Source: Acetobacteraceae bacterium (GTDB lineage: Bacteria; Pseudomonadota; Alphaproteobacteria; Acetobacterales; Acetobacteraceae). From it: a DNA stretch of 64,000 bases. The notes under the pieces were generated by a model. The model saw only the letters and a program-made list of their open reading frames with translations, did no database searches and had not been told where the DNA came from. The stretch covers positions 22,299-86,298 of the forward strand of contig JANXMB010000053.1 in the NCBI GenBank assembly GCA_025354865.1, given 5' to 3'. Position numbers and translations under genes: made by a program. Shown here in pieces: positions 26,999-35,295 of the stretch; the stretch's first letter is position 1, and each line of letters begins with the position of its first letter.

Positions 26999-27190
26999 GG
27001 CCGGCCGACCAGGGGGCGCGGCAACCGAGCGCAGCAACGGGGCGGAACGGGCGAACGATGGAACGATATTCCGCGCGCGCCGCCCCCGATCGACGCGGCA
27101 CTACCCGCTCCCAGTGCGGTTTCGTTCAGCGACGGCCAATAGTCCGTCCGCCGTTCGAACTGCCCCCAATACAATGCAAGATGGACCGCG

Positions 27191-27490
27191 ATGACCGACG
27201 ACAGCGATGCCGGCACCTGGAATGAAAGCCGCCGGCTGATTATCAGCCAACTCCGGGATATGGACGGATCGATCCGCGAACTCAGCCATCGGATCGACAA
27301 ATACAGCGAAACCGCACGCGAAAAAGCGTCCGAAGTCGCCAAGGAAGCGCAAACCGGCATCATCGAGTTGAACCTGCGGGTGGCCATGCTCGAGCTGCGT
27401 GCGAAAATGTGGGGGGCTTTCGTCGGCCTCGTCGGCGGCTCCGTCGGAACCCTTCTGGTGGAGGTCGTGCGCCGCTCGGTGGGTCGATAG
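27191..27490 (+). CDS. small coiled-coil protein with C-terminal membrane helix
   Basis: 99 aa. Residues about 10-70 are strongly charged and heptad-like (coiled coil), and residues about 72-92 form one hydrophobic helix (MWGAFVGLVGGSVGTLLVEV). The layout resembles small accessory proteins found near lysis or tail genes in phages, but I cannot assign a family. The ribosome site is poor (AAGATGG region). Nearby repeats and the phage-type gene at 26502 support a mobile origin. Confidence 0.55.
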   Translation: MTDDSDAGTWNESRRLIISQLRDMDGSIRELSHRIDKYSETAREKASEVAKEAQTGIIELNLRVAMLELRAKMWGAFVGLVGGSVGTLLVEVVRRSVGR

Positions 27491-27557
27491 TAATCCTGCG
27501 CCGCTCTTGCCCACAGCACCCGGCCCGACGTAGCGTCGCGATCCGTAAAAAAGGGGG

Positions 27558-28412
27558 ATGGCGAACGTGCCGATTATCGACGCACAGGTGCATGCTTACG
27601 AGCACGACCGGCCCGGCCGCCCCTGGGTGGGCAGCTTGACCGGGCCGAAAGCGGTCAACGGCGATGCCATGGTCGGGGCGATGGATGCGGTCGGGGTGGA
27701 CGGCGCGCTGCTGGTCTCACCCTTCAGCATGTACCGCTACGACGCCAGCTATGCCATCGAGGTGCAGCAGGCCCATCCCGGTCGGTTCGGCCTGATCAAG
27801 CCGGTCGATCCCACCGACCCCGGGGTCGCCGACACGATCGACGCCTGGAAATCCGTCCCCGGCGCCGTCGGCGTGCGCATCATGATGCGCGATCCCATGT
27901 CCCGCGACCCCGCCGATCCCGGAATCGCCCGCGTGCTGACCGCCGCCGCTCGGCATCGCCTGCCGGTCAACATCCTGGCCTGGGGCCGGTTGGACCAGGC
28001 CCTTGCCCTCGCGGCCCGCCATCCCGACACGCAGATCGTGATCGATCACCTCGGGCTGCAACAGCCGCACCACCCGCCGGCCCCGGCCGATGCCTGGGAT
28101 GTCCTGCCGCAGGTGCTGGCGCTGGCGGCGCAACCCAATATCGCCATCAAGATTACCGGCGCATGCACCCTGTCGCACCAGCCCTTCCCCTACGCCGACA
28201 TCTGGGACCCGCTCGCCCGTATCTTCGACGCCTTCGGCCTGCATCGCTGCCTGTGGGGCACGGATTGGACCCGAGCGGTGGAGGTGCTGACGTACGGGCA
28301 GGGGGTGGAGGCGTTCAAGATGACCGATCGACTGTCCGCCGAAGACAAAGCCATGCTCCTGGGCGGCGCGTTGGAGCGGGTCTATCGCTGGTCGCCGACG
28401 AAACACGACTGA
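27558..28412 (+). CDS. amidohydrolase family protein (amidohydrolase 2 type)
   Basis: 284 aa TIM-barrel hydrolase. Motifs are DAQVHAY at residues 8-14 (metal-binding D/QxH), VIDHLGL near residue 175, and the C-terminal WGTDWTR aspartate. These match the amidohydrolase 2 group (lactonases, decarboxylases). GTG at 27567 is an alternative start with better spacing from the AAGGGGG ribosome site. No signal peptide is present. The substrate is unknown; it stands alone upstream of pyrD with a 45-base gap. Confidence 0.85.
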   Translation: MANVPIIDAQVHAYEHDRPGRPWVGSLTGPKAVNGDAMVGAMDAVGVDGALLVSPFSMYRYDASYAIEVQQAHPGRFGLIKPVDPTDPGVADTIDAWKSVPGAVGVRIMMRDPMSRDPADPGIARVLTAAARHRLPVNILAWGRLDQALALAARHPDTQIVIDHLGLQQPHHPPAPADAWDVLPQVLALAAQPNIAIKITGACTLSHQPFPYADIWDPLARIFDAFGLHRCLWGTDWTRAVEVLTYGQGVEAFKMTDRLSAEDKAMLLGGALERVYRWSPTKHD

Positions 28413-28457
28413 GGCCGGCCCTATCGTCGCGCGCTCAAGGCGGGCATAAGTGGGGTA

Positions 28458-29522
28458 ATGACCCCCTTTATCGCATCCGCTCTGTTGCCGTTATTGCGTC
28501 GGATCGATGCCGAGACCGCGCATGATTTCTCGCTCTGGGCGCTGCGTCGGGGCTTGGCCGGGCACGCGCCGCGATTCGACGATCCGGTGCTGGCGACCCA
28601 GGTTTTGGGCCTGAGTTTTAGCAATCCGATCGGCCTCGCTGCCGGCTTCGACAAGAACGCGGTCGCGGTTCGGGCGCTGATGAACCTGGGCTTCGGCTTC
28701 GTGGAAACCGGCACCGTCACCCCGCGGCCGCAAGCCGGGAATTCGAAGCCACGGCTCTATCGGCTGGAATCGGATCGCGCGGTGATCAACCGCATGGGGT
28801 TCAATAACGGCGGCCTCGAAGCCTACCGGCGCAACCTCGAAGGGTTGTCGGGGCGCACCGCGATCCTCGGCGCGAATGTCGGGATCAACAAGGACGGCGC
28901 CAATCCCGAGCGGGATTATCCGATGCTGATTGGGGCGGTGGGGCCGTTGGCGGATTATGTGGCGATCAACGTGTCGTCCCCCAACACGCCCGGCCTGCGC
29001 GATCTGCAATCGGAGGATCGGTTGCGATCCATCCTGCGCGCCGTCGCAGCGGTGCCGAACAAGCCGCCCATCCTGGTGAAAGTGGCCCCCGACCTGACTG
29101 ATGAGGGGCTGAGAGCCGTCGTCGAAACCGCCGTTGCCGAGGGGGTGCAGGGGTTGATCGTCGGCAATACGACGCTGTCCCGCCCGCCCGGCATCGTGTC
29201 GCGCCTGATCCGGAAAGATGGTGGGCTGTCTGGCGCGCCGCTGCTGGGTCTATCGACCCGGATGTTGGCTCGCGCTTTTCTGTATGCCGAAGGGCGCCTG
29301 GTATTGATCGGCGCCGGCGGGGTGTTCGATGCCAACGACGCCATGCTGAAAATCCGCGCCGGCGCGTCCCTGGTGCAGTTGTATACAGGGTTCGCCTATC
29401 AGGGGCCGGTGGCGATCCCGCGCATGAAGCGGCAGCTTGCGGCGCTCCTGAAAAACGGGGGATACAGCCGCGTCCAGGATGCGGTCGGTTGCGATGCGCG
29501 GGCATTGGCGGAGCTTCGATAA
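28458..29522 (+). CDS. pyrD: dihydroorotate dehydrogenase (quinone)
   Basis: 354 aa, class 2 enzyme. An N-terminal amphipathic extension (LLPLLRRIDAETAHDFSLWA) docks it on the membrane. The FMN barrel begins LGLSFSNPIGLAAGFDKN, with ETGTVTPRPQAGN, the active-site region NVSSPNTPGLRDLQ and the C-terminal LIGAGGV. It oxidises dihydroorotate to orotate with quinone in pyrimidine synthesis. Its TAA stop overlaps the start of the next gene (TAATG), so the two are coupled. Confidence 0.95.
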   Translation: MTPFIASALLPLLRRIDAETAHDFSLWALRRGLAGHAPRFDDPVLATQVLGLSFSNPIGLAAGFDKNAVAVRALMNLGFGFVETGTVTPRPQAGNSKPRLYRLESDRAVINRMGFNNGGLEAYRRNLEGLSGRTAILGANVGINKDGANPERDYPMLIGAVGPLADYVAINVSSPNTPGLRDLQSEDRLRSILRAVAAVPNKPPILVKVAPDLTDEGLRAVVETAVAEGVQGLIVGNTTLSRPPGIVSRLIRKDGGLSGAPLLGLSTRMLARAFLYAEGRLVLIGAGGVFDANDAMLKIRAGASLVQLYTGFAYQGPVAIPRMKRQLAALLKNGGYSRVQDAVGCDARALAELR

Positions 29523-30388
29523 TGCAACACCTCGCGGGGTTCGCCCCTTTGGCCGAACGCTACGACGGCTTCGTGCTCGATCTCTGGGGCGTCATCCACG
29601 ACGGCGTCGATGCCTTCCCGCATGCGGTGGCAACCCTGGGTCACCTGCGCGCCGCCGGCAAGCGCACGCTGCTGCTGTCCAATGTTCCCCGTCCCAATCA
29701 GGCCGTGCGCACGATGATGCGCCGGATGGGGATCGAAGACGCGCTCTATACCGACATCATGACCAGTGGGGAGGCCGTGCGCCGTTGCCTGACGACGCCC
29801 CCCGACCTCTGGTGGACGCAGCTTGGCCGCCGCATGTACCATATGGGACCGGAGCGGGATCGCCCGGTGTTCGAGGGCCTGCCGATCGAAGTTGTCAGCC
29901 GCCCGGCGCAGGCCGATTTCGTGCTGAACACCGGCCCGGACGATCATAAAAATCCCAGCGATATGAACGAGTTCGAGGCCGATCTTCAGGAATGTGCCGA
30001 ACATAAACTGAAGATGATCTGCGCCAATCCCGACCTCGTGGTGATCCGTGGCGGGGTGCGGGTGCTGTGCGCCGGGTCCTTGGCGCTACGCTATCGCGAA
30101 CTCGGCGGCGATGTGCGCAGCCTCGGCAAGCCGGAACCGGCGGTCTACCAGCCGGTGCTGCAACAGATGGGCTTGCCGCCGGACCGTGTGCTCGCGGTCG
30201 GCGATTCGCTGCGCACCGACATTGCCGGCGCCGCCGGTGTCGGGATCGATGCGTGCTGGGTGCTCGACGGCATTCACGGTGCCGCCTTGTCGGATGGGGC
30301 CGGCGGGTTCGATCCCGTCAAAATCGACGCCGCAGCAGCCGAAGCCGGGCTGTCGCCGGTGGCTTCGCTGCCGCGCTTTGTCTGGTAA
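29522..30388 (+). CDS. HAD-superfamily class IIA hydrolase (TIGR01459 type)
   Basis: 288 aa from the ATG that overlaps the pyrD stop. The first HAD motif is FVLDLWGVIHDG, where the second catalytic Asp position is occupied by W as in this subfamily. LLLSNVPRPN is motif II. LGKPEPAVYQPVLQQMGLPP leads to motif IV, VGDSLRTDIAGAAGVGIDAC. This NagD/CECR5-like family probably dephosphorylates a small metabolite; in alphaproteobacteria the substrate is unknown. Coupling to pyrD hints at nucleotide metabolism. Confidence 0.87.
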   Translation: MQHLAGFAPLAERYDGFVLDLWGVIHDGVDAFPHAVATLGHLRAAGKRTLLLSNVPRPNQAVRTMMRRMGIEDALYTDIMTSGEAVRRCLTTPPDLWWTQLGRRMYHMGPERDRPVFEGLPIEVVSRPAQADFVLNTGPDDHKNPSDMNEFEADLQECAEHKLKMICANPDLVVIRGGVRVLCAGSLALRYRELGGDVRSLGKPEPAVYQPVLQQMGLPPDRVLAVGDSLRTDIAGAAGVGIDACWVLDGIHGAALSDGAGGFDPVKIDAAAAEAGLSPVASLPRFVW

Positions 30389-30427
30389 GGCGAGCGGGCG
30401 CCGGCGTTCCGCCTTCGGTCATCCCGC

Positions 30428-31282
30428 TCAGTGCGACAGGAACACCGGGACGGTCATTTCCGCGATCAAAGTCCGCGTCACCCCGCCGAAGACCATCTCC
30501 CGCGCTCGGGAATGCCCGTAACCACCGGCAACGATGGCATCGCAGCCGAGGTCGGCGGCATAGGATAGCAACACCTCCCCATCCGCGATGCCGCGGGCAA
30601 CGGTGTGCGCGGCCTCCGCTTTGACGCCGTGGCGGGCCAAATGCAGGGCGATGTCCGCTGCCGGTACCGCCCCATGGCCGCCGATGCCCTGGCGCGGATT
30701 GATCGCGAGGACCGTCACCTTCGCCGCTTTCTGCAACAGCGGCAGCGCATCGTTCACCGCGCGCGATGCTTCCCGGCTGGCGTTCCAGGCGACCAGCACA
30801 TGCTGCCCCAGGCGATCGAAATCCCCGGCGAAGGGCACCACCAGCACCGGCCGTCCGCTCGACATCAGCGGGGTGACGACGGTCGCGTCGCGGTTGGCGT
30901 CGTCGCGCACATCGTAGGGGTTGGGCTGGCCGACCACGGTCAGGTCGGCGTATCGTGCATGCAGGGCGATGGTGGCGGGGACATGGCCTTCGACGAAGCG
31001 CCATTCGCCTTCCACGTCCTCCCGCCGGATGCGATCGCGGAAGGCCGCTTCGATCCCGGCAGAGGCGGCGGCCGCATCGGCCCGCATGCGCTGCACCACC
31101 TGTTCCGGATCGCCGCCGGCGAAGGGCAGCGTGGCGCCATAGAAATATTCGCCGGGGATGTCGGCGACGCACAGCCCAGTCAGATGCGCCCCGTGCTGCC
31201 GCGCCAGCCCCACTGCGATCCCGACGCGGGCGTCGCTGCGGCTGCCGTTATCGACGTGAACCAGGATATCCTTGAATGCCAT
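30428..31282 (-). CDS. tandem universal stress protein
   Basis: 284 aa from MAFKDILVHV. Two UspA domains are joined: residues about 1-150 (FKDILVHVDNGSRSDARVGI) and 150-284 (VLVAWNASREASRAVNDALP). The second ends with the ATP-binding pattern GGYGHSRAREMVFGGVTRTL. This tandem class is typical of alphaproteobacteria. It is cytoplasmic and stress-related, without a known enzymatic activity. It converges on the HAD gene with 39 bases between. Confidence 0.88.
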   Translation of the reverse strand: MAFKDILVHVDNGSRSDARVGIAVGLARQHGAHLTGLCVADIPGEYFYGATLPFAGGDPEQVVQRMRADAAAASAGIEAAFRDRIRREDVEGEWRFVEGHVPATIALHARYADLTVVGQPNPYDVRDDANRDATVVTPLMSSGRPVLVVPFAGDFDRLGQHVLVAWNASREASRAVNDALPLLQKAAKVTVLAINPRQGIGGHGAVPAADIALHLARHGVKAEAAHTVARGIADGEVLLSYAADLGCDAIVAGGYGHSRAREMVFGGVTRTLIAEMTVPVFLSH

Positions 31283-31362
31283 GGTCGTGGCGCTCCCTCC
31301 GATGCCTGCTGTTCGGATAGCGCGGGCGGCGGCGGCGTTCATTGACCTGGATCAGCCCGATA

Positions 31363-31441
31363 GCTGGTATGTCATTGATTTCGCGCGCAGCCGCCACGCC
31401 AACCCTGCGCGCATATCGGTCAGCCGTTCGGCCGACCGATA
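31363..31441 (+). repeat. two-hairpin dispersed element, copy 2
   Basis: Second copy of the element at 9166-9244. Hairpin 1 arms GCGCGCAG (31383-31390) and CTGCGCGC (31405-31412) enclose the same 14-base loop. Hairpin 2 (31414-31441) has 12-base arms with one mismatch and loop GTTC. The element abuts the stop codon of the hybrid kinase at 31442, where it could serve as a transcript end, though no T-run follows on the minus strand. Confidence 0.75.
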
Positions 31442-33814
31442 TCAGGTCGGGGAGATGGCGTCGGCGCCCGCGTCCGTGCGTTTGCGCAGGCTCGCCAGCA
31501 ACGTGCGTAAATCCTGTATGCTGAACGGTTTACGGAGCAATCCGTCGAGGGGATTGGCCTCGGAATCGCCTTCCTCGACCTCCGCATAGCCGGTCACCAG
31601 GGCGATCGCCGCGTCGATGCCGCGCTGGCGCAAGGCTGTCGCCACCCGCAACCCGTTCATCCCCGGCATGGCATAGTCCATCAGGATAATGTCGGGCGGG
31701 CGGGACAGCGTGTCGATCAGCGCCAGTGCCTCCGCGCCGCCGGGCGCCTGGATCACCCCGCATCCGAGGTCGCGCAGCATCTCCACCGCCACCTGCCGCA
31801 CGGCGGCGTCGTCGTCCACCACCATCACCAATATTTTTTTCAAATCGAGCGGCGGCATATCCGCAAGGCGTTGCGGCGGATCGACCTCCACTTCGGTCAA
31901 GGCGCGCGGCAGCAGCAAGGCGACTTCCGTGCCTTGGCCCTCGGTGCTGTCCAACAACACCGTGCCGCCGGATTGCCGCGCCATGCCGTAGACTTGACTG
32001 AGGCCGAGGCCGGAGCCGCCGGGGCCTTTGGTGGTGAAGAAGGGGTCGAACGCCTGTCGTCGAACCTCGGCCGTCATGCCGTAGCCGGTATCGGCGATGC
32101 TGACGCGGACATAGGCGCCGGGCAGGGGATCGTCGGCTTGCCCGCCCTCGAACGCCAGATTGGCGGTGCAGATCGTCAACTGGCCGCCATCCGGCATAGC
32201 GTCGCGCGCGTTCAGGCACAGATTGAGCAGCGCCGCTTCGACCTGGCTGGGATCCACCATCGCCGGCCACAGATCGGGCGACAGGTTGGTCGCGACACGC
32301 ACCCGCCGGCCCAAAGTGCTGGTTGCGAGGGATACCAGCTCGTTCACCAGCCGGTTCAGGTCGGTCGCGCGGGTGGTCAGCCGCTGCCGGCGGGAGAACG
32401 CCAGCAAGCGCGATGTCAGTTGCGCGCCGCGCTGCACCGCGCCGGTCGCACGCTCGATCAGCGCCCCCAATCGATCCGCGTCGGCCGAGGGCAACGTCGC
32501 CGCCGCCTGCACCACGCGGTGCTGCATCAGTTCCAAATTGCCCAGTACGGTCGCGAGCATGTTGTTGAAATCGTGCGCGATGCCACCGGCAAGCTGGCCG
32601 ACGGCCTGGAGTTTCTGCGCCTGATGCAACGCCGCCTCGGTCTTTTCGCGCTCCGCCACCTCCACCTGCAATCGATTGTTGATCTCCGACAGCGCTCGGG
32701 TCCGCTCCGCGACCAGCGATTCCAGCAGTTCGGCTTGCAACCGACGCTCCAGATCGCGGGCTTGCAGGCTGGATGCCATGGCGTTGAAGGACTGTGCGAG
32801 AGCGTCGAATTCGGACCCTCGGCCAGTCATCGAGGCCCTGACATTCAGATCGCCGTCCCGCCAGCGCTGGGCGGTGCGCAGCAGCATTTCGGTGGGTTGG
32901 TAGATGAAACGGTGCCCGGCCTGCCACGCCAGGATCAGCGCCATCAGCGCGCAGCCGCCGGTCAGCAACACATCCCAGACCACGAAGGCGGCGAAACTGG
33001 CCAGCGGCGTGGGGACCCGCAACGCGGCGATGGCGGTCAGCCCGGCGGCCGAGGGCGGGGCGGGCACGCTGGCGCTGAGCCAATCCTGGCCGGTCGGATC
33101 GGGGATGGTGGTCAATGCCACCGCCGCGCGATGCGCCAGCGGGATCAGATGCTCCGGCAACGGCGTGCCGACGGCGATGGTGGGGCCAGCCCGGGCATCC
33201 AGCCCGATAATCGTCCCATTGCGATCGGTGATGAACAGCAAAGCGCGATAGGCATCGTCCACCCCGCGATGGCGCAGTTCGGCCAGATGCTGGTTCAGCC
33301 ACTCTAGATCGAGCGCGGCGACGATGATGTGGTTGTCGTCGACCGATGGCGATTGCGACGCGACGGCGACGAACGGATGCGGCAGGCCCGGCATTGACCC
33401 GACCCGCCCGATCCAGCCGTTTTCCTGCTTGCCCAGTTCCGGCATCCAGTTGGGCCGTTGCGACCAGGCGGCGGCGACCGATTGGCGGGACGCACACACC
33501 AGTTGGCCATCGCGATTCTGCACCGCGAGGAAGGAGATCGACGGCAGATCGCGGTGGAGGCTGGCGAGTTGTTCCTCGCAATCGGGGTCGAGGACGATGA
33601 TCGAGGACAGGCGGGCGGCGATGCGCGACAGGCGCCGGACCCCGTCGATGACCCCCGACAGGTCGTTCATGGCCAGTTCCGCCTGCGACAGGACGGCGTC
33701 GCCGATCCGCACCTGCCGATCGCTGTGCTGACGCACCAGAGTATAGACCTGGGCGACCAGAATCGGTACGAGGCAGCCGAGGAGCAGCAGCAACAGGCGG
33801 GTGGAAAGCTTCAT
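31442..33814 (-). CDS. hybrid sensor histidine kinase
   Basis: 790 aa from MKLSTRLLLLLLGCLVPILV. A transmembrane helix is followed by a periplasmic sensor region of about 240 residues (Cache-like), a second transmembrane helix, a HAMP segment and a coiled coil. The kinase core has the phospho-histidine in GGIAHDFNNMLATVLGNLEL, an ATP-binding domain with DTGYGMT and GPGGSGLGLSQVYG, and a C-terminal receiver with MVVDDDAAVR and the acceptor in IILMDYAMPGMNGL. No cognate output regulator is adjacent. A promoter should lie in 33815-33916. Confidence 0.92.
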   Translation of the reverse strand: MKLSTRLLLLLLGCLVPILVAQVYTLVRQHSDRQVRIGDAVLSQAELAMNDLSGVIDGVRRLSRIAARLSSIIVLDPDCEEQLASLHRDLPSISFLAVQNRDGQLVCASRQSVAAAWSQRPNWMPELGKQENGWIGRVGSMPGLPHPFVAVASQSPSVDDNHIIVAALDLEWLNQHLAELRHRGVDDAYRALLFITDRNGTIIGLDARAGPTIAVGTPLPEHLIPLAHRAAVALTTIPDPTGQDWLSASVPAPPSAAGLTAIAALRVPTPLASFAAFVVWDVLLTGGCALMALILAWQAGHRFIYQPTEMLLRTAQRWRDGDLNVRASMTGRGSEFDALAQSFNAMASSLQARDLERRLQAELLESLVAERTRALSEINNRLQVEVAEREKTEAALHQAQKLQAVGQLAGGIAHDFNNMLATVLGNLELMQHRVVQAAATLPSADADRLGALIERATGAVQRGAQLTSRLLAFSRRQRLTTRATDLNRLVNELVSLATSTLGRRVRVATNLSPDLWPAMVDPSQVEAALLNLCLNARDAMPDGGQLTICTANLAFEGGQADDPLPGAYVRVSIADTGYGMTAEVRRQAFDPFFTTKGPGGSGLGLSQVYGMARQSGGTVLLDSTEGQGTEVALLLPRALTEVEVDPPQRLADMPPLDLKKILVMVVDDDAAVRQVAVEMLRDLGCGVIQAPGGAEALALIDTLSRPPDIILMDYAMPGMNGLRVATALRQRGIDAAIALVTGYAEVEEGDSEANPLDGLLRKPFSIQDLRTLLASLRKRTDAGADAISPT

Positions 33815-33916
33815 CGCGTCATTCTTGGAACCCCACCCGGGCGCACCATCGTTCCGGGGCAGGTCGCATCGTAGCAACCCCGTTCCGGGTTGGCTACGCA
33901 GGGCGCAGCGGCTGGA

Positions 33917-34213
33917 TCAGGCGGTTTCCAACGAGCGCACCCAATCCGCAGCGGCGAAGGTGATCCGGGTGCCGTCGGACAGATCGACGCTACTGGCGCG
34001 CGGCGTCTTGTCCTGGGTGGCGACCGCCGCGGCCTGAGCGCCCCCCCCGGTCATCGCCGCCCCATCCATCGGCTTCGCTCCTGCCCCGGGCAGACTGTCC
34101 GCGTTCGGTCGATCGCGGAACAAGGCATCCAGATCGATCTGCGGGATATTGGCCCCCGATGCGATTCTGACGGCGCGCGGCTTGCGCGATTTGGCGGTGG
34201 GTTTTGCGGGCAC
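33917..34213 (-). CDS. small hypothetical protein
   Basis: 98 aa from a GTG start with the strong ribosome site AAGGGAG seven bases upstream. It is basic at the N-terminus (PAKPTAKSRKPRAVRI), with a low-complexity middle and a conserved-looking C-terminal segment (SSVDLSDGTRITFAAADWVR). It has no signal peptide or membrane helix. I do not recognise it. A near-match to a CtrA box lies about 60 bases upstream at 34273-34287. Confidence 0.55.
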   Translation of the reverse strand: MPAKPTAKSRKPRAVRIASGANIPQIDLDALFRDRPNADSLPGAGAKPMDGAAMTGGGAQAAAVATQDKTPRASSVDLSDGTRITFAAADWVRSLETA

Positions 34214-34272
34214 GAGCGGTCTCCCTTAGCGGCGGAACCATCCGCCGGGGACTCGATCATGAGGAGAAAAGG

Positions 34273-34287
34273 TAAACAGAAGGTTAA
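34273..34287 (-). promoter_or_regulatory. possible CtrA-type box (one mismatch)
   Basis: Read on the minus strand this is TTAA-CCTTCTG-TTTA, one base from the CtrA full site TTAA-N7-TTAA. It lies 60-74 bases upstream of the GTG of the 98-aa gene, a normal promoter distance. The call is inferred from the motif only. Confidence 0.3.
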
Positions 34288-34400
34288 CGCCCTCGCGGAA
34301 TTCCGGGCTTTTTCGGTCCGATCGCGACCTGGCGGGCGTATGACGGCGCGCGGACAGACAGGTGTGTGCGGCCAAGCAGGGACGTGCCCTCGGTCGACAA

Positions 34401-34958
34401 TTATACCGGAATCGGCGGGGCCAAACGATGCACACCCCGGCGGTCGTCGGGCGGGTTGGCGGCCGGTGCGCCCAGGGGGCCGGGGCCGCTGTCGCGCCAC
34501 GCATGCAACGCCCAATGGACCGAGGGGAAGGCGATCTCGTCCCAAGGGATGCGATCCCATTCGAACAGCCCGACCTCCTGGCTTTCCGGTCCGGCGGCGT
34601 GGTGGGCGGTGTCGGGATCGGCGAAGCGGGCGCGGAAGATCACCTGCACCTGGCCGATGCGAGCGATGCTGAATACCCCGAGGATCCCCTCGATGGAGAT
34701 CGACGCCTCGGCTTCTTCCAGGGCTTCCCGAGCGGCGCCTTCTTCGAGGGTCTCGCCGAGTTCCATGTAGCCGGCGGGGAGGGTCCAGAAACCGAGCCGA
34801 GGTTCGATCGCGCGGCGGCATAGCAGGACCGCGGTACCCGACACGACGACGGCACCGACCACGACTTTGGGATTGACGTAGGCAACGTAGCCGCAATCGG
34901 CGCAGACATCGCGCTCGCGGTTGTCGCCTTCGGGGATGCGGCGGATGAACCCTGTCAT
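34401..34958 (-). CDS. NUDIX hydrolase
   Basis: 185 aa. An N-terminal CxxC (VCADCGYV) and the sequence YVNPKVVVGAVVV resemble the NADH-pyrophosphatase-like group. The Nudix box runs from G63: GYMELGETLEEGAAREALEE, with E69, R77, E78, E81 and E82 in place; the usual last glycine of the box is absent. It is expected to hydrolyse a nucleoside diphosphate linked to another moiety. It is cytoplasmic and appears monocistronic. Confidence 0.87.
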   Translation of the reverse strand: MTGFIRRIPEGDNRERDVCADCGYVAYVNPKVVVGAVVVSGTAVLLCRRAIEPRLGFWTLPAGYMELGETLEEGAAREALEEAEASISIEGILGVFSIARIGQVQVIFRARFADPDTAHHAAGPESQEVGLFEWDRIPWDEIAFPSVHWALHAWRDSGPGPLGAPAANPPDDRRGVHRLAPPIPV

Positions 34959-35037
34959 GGCGTTACCCTGACGGTTCGGCCCGCTCGGATCAAGCCCGCC
35001 TGGATCAAGCCCGCTGCGCCGCTCGGCCCGAACGCGA

Positions 35038-35277
35038 TCAGGCGGACAGATCGATCAACGATCCCCGTGGCAAACTACGCGGCGGCGGTACATTGCCGCC
35101 GCTCGGCGGTGCCGGGGCTTTCGGCGCCGCTGCTTCGGTGGGGGAGGGCGCGGGTCCGCGGGCATACTGTCGTGTGCCAGGGGCGGCGCTGGGGCGGGAA
35201 TGTGGCGCGGCCGGTGGGTTGACCGAGAACGCCGACAGGGACGATGTCGATAGCATGCGCAGCATAGTGAACCGCAT
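35038..35277 (-). CDS. small Pro/Ala-rich hypothetical protein
   Basis: 79 aa, doubtful. The ATG lies three bases after the stop of the large hybrid kinase on the same strand, so it could be its downstream partner. Alternative ATGs are at 35265 and 35256. The protein is low-complexity Pro/Ala-rich with a distinctive end, PPRSLPRGSLIDLSA. No ribosome site is obvious. It could equally be a chance open frame. Confidence 0.35.
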   Translation of the reverse strand: MRFTMLRMLSTSSLSAFSVNPPAAPHSRPSAAPGTRQYARGPAPSPTEAAAPKAPAPPSGGNVPPPRSLPRGSLIDLSA

Positions 35278-35280
35278 TCG

Positions 35281-35295
35281 TTAATTTACTGTTAA
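35281..35295. promoter_or_regulatory. perfect CtrA-type box TTAA-N7-TTAA
   Basis: TTAA-TTTACTG-TTAA occurs at the very end of the hybrid kinase gene, overlapping its stop codon and just upstream of the small open frame at 35277. The match to the CtrA consensus is exact and such an AT-rich word is rare here, but its position inside a gene end makes function uncertain. Confidence 0.35.
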
